Positions 51,787 through 63,291 of a stretch of 64,000 nucleotides of DNA are shown here, piece by piece. This DNA comes from Saxidomus purpurata (taxonomy: Eukaryota > Mollusca > Bivalvia > Venerida > Veneridae). Every line of letters starts with the position of its first letter. Within the stretch, counting starts at the first letter, position 1. The notes under the pieces were generated by a model. That model was not told the origin of the DNA and did no database searches. It saw nothing but the letters and a program-made list of their open reading frames with translations. The stretch is taken from positions 11,324,302 to 11,388,301 of the forward strand of contig JAFMSR010000016.1 in assembly GCA_022818135.1 (NCBI GenBank), written 5' to 3'. The translations under genes and the position numbers were made by a program.

Positions 51787-53345
51787 TAAACTAGAATTGT
51801 GTCCAAAGGACACGGATGCCCCCACTGTGCAGATGTGCTCATAAACAAGAGCAAGCATATCTGTATGTAAGATTTTTATGTGGAACTTTTTCATTCCACT
51901 GTTTCATTTCTGTACATATACCTAAAATGATCTACAGGTAACCTTATGTACATGTTAAATTAAATTACAAATGTAAAATTTATATGTTCAATTATTTATA
52001 TGGTATATAGTGAAAAAATCAACAAAGGGCCATAATTCTGTTAAATTTGGTCGCAACAAATTTATATGGTATATAGTGAAAAATCAACAAAGGGCCATAA
52101 TTCTGTTAAATTTGGTCGCAACAAAAATTTCTTCCTTTACTACCATCTACACATTAAAGCTGTTCATCCCTGGAAGTTTAAGCAAAATCTGCCATCCGGT
52201 TTAAGAGGAGTTGCGTTCACAATATTTCTATATGGTATATAGTGAAAACTTAACAAAGGGCCATAATTCTGTTAAATTTGGTCGCAACAAAAATTCCTTC
52301 CTTTACTACCATCTACACATTAAGGTTGTTCATCCCTGGAAGTTTAAGCAAAATCTGCCAACCAGTTTAAGAGGAGTTGCGTTCACAAAATTTCTATATG
52401 GTATATAGTGAAAAATCAACAAAGGGCCATATTTCTGTTAAATTTGGCCAGCAAAAATTCCTTCCTTTACTGCCATCTACACATTAAGGTTGTTCATCCC
52501 TGGAAGTTTAAGCAAAATCTGCCATCCGGTTTAAGAGGAGTTGCGTTCACAAAATTTCTACATAGTATATAGTGAAAAAATCAACAAAGGGCCATAATTC
52601 TGTTAAATTTGGTCGCAGCAAAAATTCCTTCCTTTACTACCATCTACACATTAAGGTTGTTCATCCCTGGAAGTTTAAGCAAAATCTGCCATCCGGTTTA
52701 AGAGGAGTTGCGTTCACAAGATTTTGGGACGTACGGACGGACGGATGGACGGACGGACGGACAAGTGCAACGCATAAAAATCAACAAAGGGCCATAATTC
52801 TGTTAAATTTGGTCGCCGCAAAAATTCCTTCCTTTACTTCCATCTACACATTAAGGTTGTTCATCACTGGAAGTTTAAGCAAAATCTGCCATCCGGTTTA
52901 AGAGGAGTTGCTTTCACAAAATTTCTATATGGTATATAGTGAAAAAATCAACAAAGGGCCATAATTCTGTTAAATTTGGTCGCGCAAAAATTCCTTCCTC
53001 TACTTCCATCTACACATTAAGGTTGTTCATCACTGGAAGTTTAAGCAAAATCTGCCATCCGGTTTAAGAGGAGTTGCTTTCACGAAATTTCTATATGGTA
53101 TATAGTGAAAAAATCAACAAAGGGCCATAATTCTGTTAAATTTGGTCGCCGCGAAAATTCCTTCCTTTACTACCATCTACACATTAAGGTTGTTCATCCC
53201 TGGAAGTTTAAGCAAAATCTGCCATCCGGTTTAAGAGGAGTTGCGTTCACAAGATTTCGGGACGGACGGACGGACGGACGGACGGACGGACGGACGGACG
53301 GACGGACAAGTGCAACGCTATATGCACCCCACTTTGTGGGGGCAT
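51787..53345 (+). mobile_element. Pearl/HINE-like element with ~176-bp core array and ACGG microsatellites
   Basis: The left end has a short hairpin (gtgtccaaaggacac) and 'ggatgcccccac'; the right end is 'gtgggggcat', its inverse. Between lie about seven core units of ~176 bp ('gggccataattctgttaaat' through 'gaggagttgcgttcac'). (ACGG)n occurs at about 52730-52760 and 53260-53307. This matches the bivalve pearl family layout. The first ACGG tract is followed by a core unit rather than an end, so the array is a fusion of two elements. Confidence 0.82.
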
Positions 53346-53830
53346 AAAAATAAATTGAAATTTATTCGGAAACAAGAGGACCAAGGTGGCCCTATATAAC
53401 TCACCTGGCTACCATTGGCTATAATACAAGGTCATTAAATTAATTAGCAGAAAGGGTCAATTTTGACCTGATTAAACACTGAGTGCTTAGAGGTCTACTA
53501 CATAATGCTTTATTCCAAATATCTTAGGTCTGGGCGTAGTGGTTCTAGACAAAAAGAAGTTTTCCCTAAATAAGCCTATGTAAACTGAAGTGACCCCCTC
53601 CCCCACCCATGGGCAGGAGTCTTTTTGATCTGGGGGTCTTTCAAACAGATGAGTCAATACAGAGATTTTAAAAAATAAATGTAACGGGTTTTCTTGAAAT
53701 AGTCCTTTCCTAGTGTACAACACCCAATGAATGTTTTTTTTCGGCCAACTAAACCTTACTACATGTAAATGCAGTACAATGCATGGGATTATGTTTTCGG
53801 ACAAAAGATCATACCCTTTTAAAGAGATTA
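53346..53830 (+). repeat. Interspersed repeat following the pearl-like array
   Basis: Starts with the third copy of the 53-bp unit, then continues 'aactcacctggct...'. It looks like the remainder of an element into which the pearl-like array inserted. Confidence 0.5.
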
Positions 53831-54107
53831 AGTCTATTTTAAAAATATGTTTTAAATATTTGCTATTGTATCGTTGGTGTATGTAGACAATTCTTTACCT
53901 ATATTATCTAAATTTAAATCTGCAACACAGGAAAACAATTTTCACAGAACAAAAAAAGTCGTTGAAAAAAAAGGTAATTAATATCGACATCTTGAGATAC
54001 ATTTTTCCATATCAAAAAAAAGATCTACGCTATTTTATAATTATGTCACTTGCAGCATTAGGTTTTGCATCTTTAACTCTGCTGGGGGCGAGTGATTCTA
54101 CCTTTGT

Positions 54108-54168
54108 GACCAGTGCAGATCATGATCAGCCTGCATATCTGTGCCTCATGATCTGCACTGTAGTCAGC
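54108..54168 (+). repeat. MITE family A, core fragment
   Basis: Only the two palindromic blocks remain (gcagatcatgatcagcctgc, ctcatgatctgcactg). Confidence 0.6.
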
Positions 54169-54381
54169 ATACTTTTCATGAGCATACATTAAAAAATGAG
54201 GTTTCAACGCAAAACACTCGTAAGTTATATAAAATAAAGGATTTACTGCTGTTTTGCATAGAACCCTCAAATTTGAAAAAACCTACAATACTGCCTGATT
54301 TCAAAAGGAGGCTGAGTCCATTTTCAAAATTAAGGTAGCGAGGGTTAGTGATCATAGTTGGTTACCTTAGAATGATATTTT

Positions 54382-54594
54382 ACTGTAAATTGGGTAATAT
54401 TCGTGATGATTTTATTTTTGCTATTTTCGCAAATTACCCACTTCACTAATTTAAAAAATCTCACAAAAGATTAATTCCACATAGATTTACTATTAGACAA
54501 TTCTCCTTTTGTGAATTTGAAATTTAGCGAATAAGTCTGTCGGGTCAAAAATTGCGAAATTTTCGTCAAGTGAAAATTAGCTAATTTACAGTAC
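54382..54594. mobile_element. MITE family C copy 2
   Basis: Tips TACTGTAAATTGGGTAAT and 'agctaatttacagta' are inverted. The interior is the reverse complement of the copy at 8403-8609 (shared 'aaattttcgtca', 'ttagcgaa'). Confidence 0.75.
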
Positions 54595-55342
54595 GGTATG
54601 TATTCTGTCTGATGCATTGATTGCTTCAAAGATTGCCTATTTCAGTCAGAGTCTGTAATACTATGTGCATAATTATGTATGTGTGGAATTGCCTGGTATC
54701 TGCTTGTTTGTATGCACTGTACCGACCACGGTAGCACACTTTCATTATATTTTCAAAAGTTTCCTTCCTTGATATAATCTGTATGATTGTGTAAAATTAT
54801 TTTGGCTGGTGTTAAATTTTTGCAATATACAGGGTCATGTGATTTTAAATGTTTCTGATTTCATCTTTAGCATGATGTGTTAAAAAAAATCAAAATTATG
54901 CTAATATGGTATGTGTTTAACTTCCAAAAATGGATAGTTGCTAGAATATTATGCTTCACTAACTTAAATAACCTACAGTATGTCTGAAAAGTATATACAT
55001 GTACTTCTGTACCATTGCTCATCTAAGAATATTTATATTGCATAATTAAAATGTGTTGCAAAAATTCTATCAGGCCACTATAACAATCTCTGTTTTGCGA
55101 CAATGTTATGCAAATTGTGAAACTATTAAGCAGAAATCTGTTGATGGTTCTATTGGCAGTGTGCAAAGCTTAAACACGTCCAAACACCTATATCTACCCA
55201 GTCTCATTCTGCCGGAAAGATCACCCTAAAAATATCCCCTAAAAGAACGTTTTATGCTACTGCAGATGCTAAGCAAATATCATGTCACCCTGTCCTGATA
55301 TTGAAATTATTGTCATGTTTTCGTGACAATTACCAAACTCAC

Positions 55343-55742
55343 CTACAGACCACGGTTCCAGTGCACGTCTTCCATATTTAACGTATTTATATCCTTCAAA
55401 CCCTGCACATACATATGCTTGGCCGTCCTGAAGGTCTTCAATATCACAAACACGGCGTCCACCTGACGGCGTAAAAATCTGTCTTACTCCGTATGGCAAA
55501 CCTAAATTGGACGGAAGTTTCCCAGTTAGATCATTCAGCAGGTCATTGAAATTCATATAACGATGTGGCGTTATGTATAATTTCTTTCCCTTAAAGAAGC
55601 AGTCTCCGTTAACAAAGAAGCGCACTTTTCTCGGCCGCCGAAGATCACGGTATCTGTCTTCAGTGACATCTCTATGGGCCTGTGATACCGTGTTAAAGTT
55701 ATAGACCCGTCTTGCCATAGTTTCAGTCATTGAAACTTGCAT
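55343..55742 (-). CDS. Doublecortin-like protein, first exon(s): N-terminal DCX domain
   Basis: About 133 residues to a donor (GTA G|GTGAGT) at 55343. An in-frame stop lies just upstream of a GTG codon at 55778, so the start is the ATG at 55742, 55730 or 55718. Residues ~40-120 are a complete DCX domain: RKVRFFVNGDCFFKGKKLYI, FNDLLNDLTGKLPSN, LPYGVRQIFTPSGGRRV, LQDGQAYVCAG, ending with YVKYG and WSV as in DCX/DCLK. DCX domains bind the microtubule lattice between protofilaments and stabilise it. The rest of the gene (second DCX domain, kinase if DCLK) should lie to the left on the minus strand. Only a 39-nt linker exon candidate was found (43510-43548); the second domain may be in the gap at 38504 or outside the window. 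EML-type proteins are an alternative. Confidence 0.88.
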
Positions 55743-56461
55743 AAGTAACGAATCTACCAAAGAAAGGTCTTTCCGCACATCAAGTCTTCAGCTCTATTGT
55801 CCGAAACAACTGACGTCACTACATGGTTGTTAACTCTTTAGTAATACCTGGAATTATAATACAATGATATAAATAATGCTGCAATAATAAAATAAAAGTT
55901 TTCACACAAACTGCACGTGTCTTATACATACATAGACATTGTGTCTGTAATACATTGTATGAATCTTTTTCCATTGAAAGTAGAATTCCCTGCTTATTTG
56001 GTTCGAATTGACCCCATACAAATGATGTAATGTAATAACTTCACCCTTGCTGGAAACCTCAAGGAACTGAGTGCTGACCATGATCAAACTGCACGTGCAT
56101 GAAGAATGGTATTGGTTGTGTACACTGTGCACTATTCAGTTGGAAATTTTTCACTGACAGTTCCTGTAAAGAATAATTGGCAAGTGGGAATAACTCATTT
56201 GAAGCATTTGTGAGGGTCAATTCGGACCAAATAATTGTTCGTATGAAAAGCACTTCCTAATGTTACTTTTTAAATTAAAAGTCAAGCTACCCTGTATACA
56301 TAATGTTATGGAGCATTCCATTTCTAAAAGATATATTGCAGAAATGAGAAAAACTTTCTGACAACCCTTTTTAGGGAATACGCCACAAAAATATGTAAGA
56401 AGGTATGCATCAACATCGTTTAAGAATAAATAAAGGGTAACCATATTCTATAATTATACTA

Positions 56462-57315
56462 CAGTGGAACTTCCGAAAACCGGACCTTCCAAATACCGGA
56501 AACTTCTGAAAAACGGACGATTTGTTAAGTCCCGAAATTTCCTCCTCTATTTTCTATGTAAAACGAATTTGTCAGTACAACTTCCAAATTCAATACCGAA
56601 ACGATTTTGGTAAATTTAACTCGCAGTACAAATTGTCTTCCAAAACGGACGGGACAATAAACACTCGGATCAAAAATTAATTGCTTCTGGCAAAATGATT
56701 GCCATTGTTTGGCCAATTAACGGTTATCGTTTATTTTGACACTTGTTAGAATCACAATCTGTCAATCAAAGGATAAAGAATGTAACACAAGACTGTAATT
56801 ATTAGATGATGATATCGAATAAACAAAGGATCAGCGGATTAATGATAGTTGAGTGAAAATTGAGCAGATTTATATTGACGAAAATATCAATAAAATAAGG
56901 ACATCTTTGGGGAAAAAATCCCAAGACAATCATAATTAAAATAATTTGTGAGTCTGAAGTCGTTCCAAAACCAACTCTTAAGGTGTGTGTTTTATTTTGA
57001 AATTTGTTTAACATGATATTGATTGAAAAATCGTTTTCTTGAAGTACAAGTGTATCTTATTTGATGCTTTATTTTTTGTCATTTTATATTGTTAAATAAA
57101 TTATAAAATGTGTTTAATATTGTTGCATGATACTAAACAAGGGTCACAATCACTTCTATGCATTAAAAAATAAGGATTTTCCAAACCATTGAGAACCTTT
57201 GATTATCTCTCCCTTTATCAGTCCAAATCACCCCAGACTTCCAAATACCGGAAACTTCCAAAAAACGAACTTTTCTACAGGTCCCATCACTGTTCGGTTT
57301 TCGGAAGTTCCACTG
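56462..57315. mobile_element. Non-autonomous pogo/Tc1-type element, 854 bp
   Basis: Tips CAGTGGAACTTCCGAAAACC and its inverse are perfect inverted repeats, flanked by TA on both sides (56460-56461, 57316-57317). A second motif, 'cttccaaataccggaaactt', is repeated near both ends in direct orientation. The tip sequence is of the pogo/Tigger type. No transposase frame. Confidence 0.88.
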
Positions 57316-57380
57316 TATCTGTGAATCTAAGTATTTAAAGTGAAAAGGGATTTTTAATTCTTGTTTAAATCTATCCACAT

Positions 57381-58384
57381 AGACTATGGAAACAATTTGT
57401 CAGTCTAAAAGTCTACAGAAACCATTTGTCAGTCTAACAGTCTACAGAAACCATTTGTCAGTCTAAAAGCCTACAGAAACCATTTGTCAGTCTTAAAGTC
57501 TACAGAAACCATTTGTCAGTCTTACAGTCTAAAAAAAACAATTGTCAGTTCAGTCTAAAAGTCTACAGAAACCATTTGTCAGTCTTAAAGTCTACAGAAA
57601 CCAGTTGTCTGTCTTAAAGTCTACAGAAACTTTTTTCAGTCTAAAAGCCTACAGAAACCATTTGTCAGTCTTAAAGTCTACAGAAACCAGTTGTCAGTCT
57701 TAAAGACTACAGAAACCATTTGTCAGTCTTAAAGACTACAGAAACCATTTGTCAGTCTTAAAGTCTACAGAAACCATTTGTCAGTCTTAAAGTCTACAGA
57801 AACCATTTGTCAGTCTTACAGTCTAAAAAAACAATTGTCAGTTCAGTCTTAAAGTCTACAGAAACTATTTGTCAGTCTTCAAGTCTACAGAAACTATTTG
57901 TCAGTCTTAAAGTCTACAAAAACCATTTGTCAGTCTTAAAGTCTAAAGAAACTATTTTTCAGTCTTAAAGTCTACAGAAACCATTTGTCAGTCTTAAAGA
58001 CTACAGAAACCATTTGTCAGTCTTAAAGACTACAGAAACCATTTGTCAGTCTTAAAGTCTACAGAAACCATTTGTCAGTCGTAAAGTCTACAGAAACTAT
58101 TTGTCAGTCTTAAAGTCTACAAAAACCATTTGTCAGTCTTAAAGTCTACAGAAACCATTTGTCAGTCTAAAAGTCTACAGAAACTATTTGTCAGTCTTAA
58201 AGTCTACAGAAACCATTTGTCAGTCTTAATGTCTACAGAAACTATTTTTCAGTGTAAAAGCCTACAGAAACCATTTGTCAGTCTTAAAGTCTACAGAAAC
58301 CATTTGTCAGTCTTAAAGACTACAGAAACTATTTGTCAGTCTAAAAGTATAAGGAATCTATTTGTCAGTCTAAAAGTCGAAGCA
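57381..58384 (+). repeat. 29-bp satellite, ~34 units
   Basis: Unit 'cttaaagtctacagaaacca' + 'tttgtcagt'. A variant with 'cagtctaaaaaaacaattgt' plus a duplicated 'cagtt' occurs at about 57526 and 57812, 286 bp or ten units apart, which indicates block duplication. The frame at 58130-58450 reads the repeat (VYRNHLSVLK) and is not a gene. Confidence 0.95.
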
Positions 58385-60295
58385 CCAACTACAGCAAAAT
58401 CAAACCTTTACATGACCTGTCTGCTTTCCATACATGTTTATAATAAATAAAAAAAAACTACAAAAATATTAACAAAATAATATTTTTCTGACAATATTTC
58501 TAACATTCTTCATTAATTATTGTGTTAAATTTTAATATAATAATTAATCACAAAATTTAATTTACCTTACTTTTTCAATGACAGAAAATTAACTACTCTA
58601 GTGTCAACTTTTGTTACAAATAAATATTCCAAATTATTGCTCTTTCAAAACATTTCTTTGTATCACTTCCCGTTGTAAACAATAACTTCATTCCAATACA
58701 CAGTTACGTTAAATTCTTGAATTATATATCATTTAAATAACATATCCTTTCAGGAATAATGCTTCAAAGTTATCCACACATATTTCTTTGTTTCACAATC
58801 AGCAGACGTTATTCCTTGTACAAAACTTGGGAACGTTTTGTATAAATTTGTTAGTATGTTATAAATTAGGGTCAATTGCCACTTACCAATATACAATCTA
58901 TCTGACCCTCCGATCAATCAATAATTTAAATATACGCATTTGTGATCAATTTACACAAATAAGATTATCTTGGTTAAAAAATATAATAGAATACTAAACT
59001 CGATATAAGAATTATGACGGACTGTGAAACGCGCTAAGTGTTATTTTACAGTCAACACAACTTGATAAATTCAGTATCGTATTCATACCCAATTACATTG
59101 ATCATGTGAAATTACTTGTTAACAATTCCATATATTATGCTATTAAAATGCGATATACTGAAAATAATCACTCTACTTTATTCTATTTACCCATCTGATT
59201 GAAATCATCTCCTAGAAAACGCTACACTATTATAGTTCACGTAGATCAGATTGTTCTACTTTATGTACTGTAGCTGAAATTATCTATGTTTTTTAAATAC
59301 ATAATTTTAATAATGAAAGTTTTATCTAATCAGAGGTGCACCAAAAGTGTCCACTTAGGGAAGTGGCTGCTTAGTATAGAATTAACTGTTTTGTAATTTT
59401 GATATTTGCGACTCTATATACCGCGTTAATGGTAGCAAAATATTTTAACAGCAACATTGTTGAACGAAGTGTTAAAACTTTTTACGACCATTACCAAACG
59501 TATATACTGTAGCAAATGTCAAAATCACTTAACTGTTATCCCCATTCTTATGAACAATGCTCTAAAACGTGATCATTACCAATCATTCGATTTTTGCAAC
59601 TATATATAAGTTATTTAATCGTCACAATTTCAAATGACATGATTAATCAGAAATGAGGGTAGTGCATTCGAATATAAGTTAATATGTTATGTGTTTTCAA
59701 TATAATAATGGCCAGTTGGATTGCATAATTGGTTGCAAAATTGAAGAGAGCTACAACTGTGTCCATTCTAGAAAACACAGCCTTTGTTTTCCATGGACGT
59801 TACTTTTATCAAAATTCTTAATTGAAAAAAAGTAAATAATTTTTTTATTATTCCAAATTTAATTAGGTTTCCTACTTGCATTCAATAATATATGTAACAG
59901 TATCCTGTTTGTTTTTAAAAACTGCCCTTGAAAAATAATTTAACGTGAATAAGTGTTCTAAATTGACGTACTAACATGGAATTAATCATTTTTAAGTATT
60001 ATTCAAATAATTGATCTTAGGATTTTAAAAATGAATGGTTCCCTCTCACTTCCATGTTATGAGAATGGATTACTTATCTCTCGGCGGCTTTCCGTCGACA
60101 AATTTATCAAAATATTGCCACATTTTAATCAATGAAGACATCCTTGCAGATCTTCAGATACGTGTTTCACTTCATGAACTCTAAAATAACTAAATAATTG
60201 CCAAATCTATTTGTCAAAATGTTTCACCTGCACACTATAAATACGTGCACCTTCAAAAAATTAGTGAGTAATGCTTAGACAGAAATAAACTAGAT
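58385..60295. other. No gene recognised
   Basis: Very AT-rich sequence without supported exons or clear repeats. Confidence 0.55.
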
Positions 60296-60680
60296 CAAGA
60301 GATTTTTGTAAAACAATGTATGCCCCCCTAACAGTAGCTAATTAGCCAATTAGTTGTTTTGCAATAACGTTTGCGCCTGTTGACCTCAAACTCGATAGGG
60401 GTCATCTACTGGTCCTGACCAATCTATCTACAAAGTTTGAGGACACTGGGCCAAAGTATTGCACTAGTTATTGATCGGACAAATTTTTGCCTTAAAGGTC
60501 TCTTTGACCTTGACCTTTCACCTGTTGACGTCATTAAATCATTGGGGTCATCAAACTGTCAGAACCACACTACCAAGTTTGAGGAGCCTACCCCAAATCA
60601 TTCTCTACTTATTGTTGGGACATGGCGTGGTCTACCAACAGACCCCTCCATCTTCAATGGGGGCATAATTATCACTGAAT
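60296..60680 (+). repeat. Interspersed repeat with ATGCCCCC/GGGGGCAT ends
   Basis: Begins 'tttttgtaaaacaatgtatg' followed by cccccc and ends 'aatgggggcataattatc'. The inverted ATGCCCCC/GGGGGCAT ends resemble those of the pearl-like element at 51787-53345, but the interior is single-copy. The frames within (60437-60694) are not conserved proteins. Confidence 0.5.
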
Positions 60681-61255
60681 GGCTGGAATACTGATTCCGC
60701 ACATTGTCTTGATGAAATGAACATTTGACCTGGGTTTCATGAAAATCCTTCAAGGGGGTTTAGGGTACAATGAAGGCCCAAAGGACCCTTTTTTTAAAAC
60801 TAACATGGTAACCTGAACTGACTGATACAGTAACTCCTACATGTATAATACCTTCCAAAACTTCATTTATGTGGCTGTAAGAATGCGTAACATAAGTTAG
60901 TCTGGTAAAAGATTTGGCAGGTCAAAGATTTAGGTTTACTTGATCTATATAATAAATATACATATATTATTATGAACAATCTCTGCTGGGGCCATTAAAT
61001 TCTTTCATTTGATGAAAATACCAATGCGGGTTTAAAGAAAACCCTGGGTGTCATCCAATGCATACAATAATGCCAACAGAAGCAACTGACTACAGTTTTC
61101 TTCTGACAGAAAAGCTTAGATCATCTGCTGTATCACATCTGTCTTTTAATCCAAATTGACATTTTACGTTTTGTACATAATGATCTGTTAAATACAATAT
61201 GCTTTTAAAGTCAAATCCTGCACTTTTGTCTTCAGCTTTTAGCCTTCTGCCCTTC

Positions 61256-61307
61256 AGTCAGTGGTCTAAACGCCAGTGTAAACTATGATCAGACTGCACA
61301 ACCAAGA
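61256..61307 (+). repeat. MITE family A fragment
   Basis: Reads 'cagtgtaaactatgatcagactgcac', the first palindrome only, directly abutting the 44-bp satellite. Confidence 0.45.
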
Positions 61308-62836
61308 AGTGTCATTTTAGTGACGTACTCTGTTAGCTGTTTGGATGGGAATTAGTGTCATTTTAGTGTACTCTGTTAGCCGTTTGGATGGGAAGTAGCT
61401 TCATTTTAGTGTACTCTGTTAGCCGTTTGGATGGGAAGTAGTGTCATTTTAGTCTACTTTGTTAGCCGTTTGGATGGGAAGTAGTGTCATTTTAGTCTAC
61501 TCTGTTAGCCGTTTGGATAGGATTTAGTGCCATTTTAGTCTTCTCTGTTAGCCGCTTTGGATAGGAAGTAGTGTCATTTTAGACTACTCTGTTAGCTGTT
61601 TTGGATAGGAAGTAGTGTCATTTTAGACTACTCTGTTAGCTGTTTGGATGGGATGCAGTGTCATTTTAGTCTACTCTGTTAGCCATTTTGGATAGTATTT
61701 AGTGTCATTTTAGTGTACTTTGTTAGCCGTTTGGTTTGGAAGTAGTGTCATTTAAGTCTACGTATCTGTTAGCTGTTTTGGATAGAAAGTAGTGTCATTT
61801 TAGTCCTCTTTGTTAGCCGTTTTGGATAGAAAGAAGTGTCATTTTAGTCTTCTCTGTTAGCATTTTTGGATAGGATTTAGTGTCATTTTAGTCTTCTCTG
61901 TTAGCCGTTTTGGTTTGGAAGTAGTGTCATTTTAGTCTTCTCTGTTAGCCATTTTGGATAGAATTTAGTGTCATTTTAGTCTACATTGTTAGCCATTTGG
62001 TTTGGAAGTAGTGGAATTTTAGTCTTCTCTGTTAGCCATTTTGGATAGGATTTAGTGTCATTTTAGTCTACTCTGTTAGCCGTTTTGGATAGGAAGAAGT
62101 GTCATTTTAGACTACTCTGTAAGCTGTTTTGGATGGGAAGTAGTGTCATTTTAGACTACTCTGTTAGCCGTTTGGATGGGAAGTAGTGTCATTTTAGTCT
62201 ACTCTGTTAGCCATTTTGGATAGGATTTAGTGTCATTTTAGTCTACATTGTTATCCATTTGGTTTGGAAGTAGTGGAATTTTAGTCTTCTTTGTTAGCCA
62301 TTTTGGATAGCATTTAGTGTCATTTTAGTCTACTCTGTTAGCCGTTTTGGATAGGAAGTAGTGTCATTTTAGACTACTCTGTTAGCTGTTTTGGATGGGA
62401 AGTAGTGTCATTTTAGACTACTCTGTTAGCCGTTTGGATGGGAAGTAGTGTCATTTTAGTCTACTCTGTTAGCCATTTTGGATGGGAAGTAGTGTCATTT
62501 TAGACTACTCTGTTAGCTGTTTTGGATAGAAAGTAGTGTCATTTTAGTCTTCTCTGTTAGCCGTTTTGGTTTGGAAGTAGTGTCATTTTAGTCTTCTCTG
62601 TTAGCCATTTTGGATAGGATTAAGTGTCATTTTAGTCTACTTTGTTAGCCGTTTGGTTTGGAAGTAGTGTCATTTTAGACTACTCTGTTAGCCATTTTGG
62701 ATAGAAAGTAGTGTCATGTTAGTCTTCTCTGTTAGTCGTTTTGGATAGAAAGTAGTGTCATTTTAGTCTTCTCTGTTAGCTGTTTGGATTGAAAGTACCG
62801 TCATTTTAGTATACTCTGTTAACTGTTTGGATGGGT
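61308..62836 (+). repeat. 43-46-bp satellite, ~34 units, with higher-order repeat
   Basis: Unit 'agtgtcattttagtctactc' + 'tgttagccgttttggatagga'. A six-unit block of 262 bp with distinctive variants (tctacattgtta, gtggaattttag) occurs twice in succession, at about 61979 and 62241. The array lies between a MITE A fragment and MITE B copy 5. Confidence 0.95.
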
Positions 62837-62863
62837 TTTTCCATCAACTAACCATCTGAATAA

Positions 62864-63291
62864 TTAAAGTGACATTATGCTCATTTTTTTCAAGTAAAAA
62901 TCCAGCTAAATACGGTGTGTGTACAAAAGCGTAGAGGATCAAAGCTTTTAACCCAATACACCAAACTCTTCACGCTACCAGTATGAAATAATAATTTTCC
63001 AAATATTGATTTTCTTATTTGACTGGGAGAGTCAATTTAAGAAAAGAACAACTGCATGCAGGAGTTGCTTCCCTTCCACTGCCGAAATCTCTACCAACAT
63101 CAACAACGACACAATCAACTATCATTTTATCAGTCCGATATATTTTTATATCTAAAACACCAACGTCAAATACTAATGCGGCATAATCATTAATTTAACA
63201 TATTTAAATGAACAGCAACCAAAAATTGCTTTTATAAAACTGTCACCAAAAATACACTGTGTGCAGTAAGATGCGCATAATGTCACTTTAA
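62864..63291 (-). mobile_element. MITE family B copy 5
   Basis: Full-length in reverse orientation; one tip has a single change (atgctcat for atgcgcat). Confidence 0.92.

Noticed and set aside
52010..53347. Several ORFs beginning MKKSTKGHNSVKFG
   Set aside because: Each is the same frame across the pearl-like core unit; they reflect the tandem repeat, not a gene family.
58130..58450. 106-codon ORF with repeated VYRNHLSVLK-type units
   Set aside because: It is a direct reading of the 29-bp satellite; three units equal 29 codons, so stop-free frames arise by construction.
57381..62836. CRISPR-like arrays
   Set aside because: The repeats are contiguous tandem units without unique spacers, and the genome is animal.
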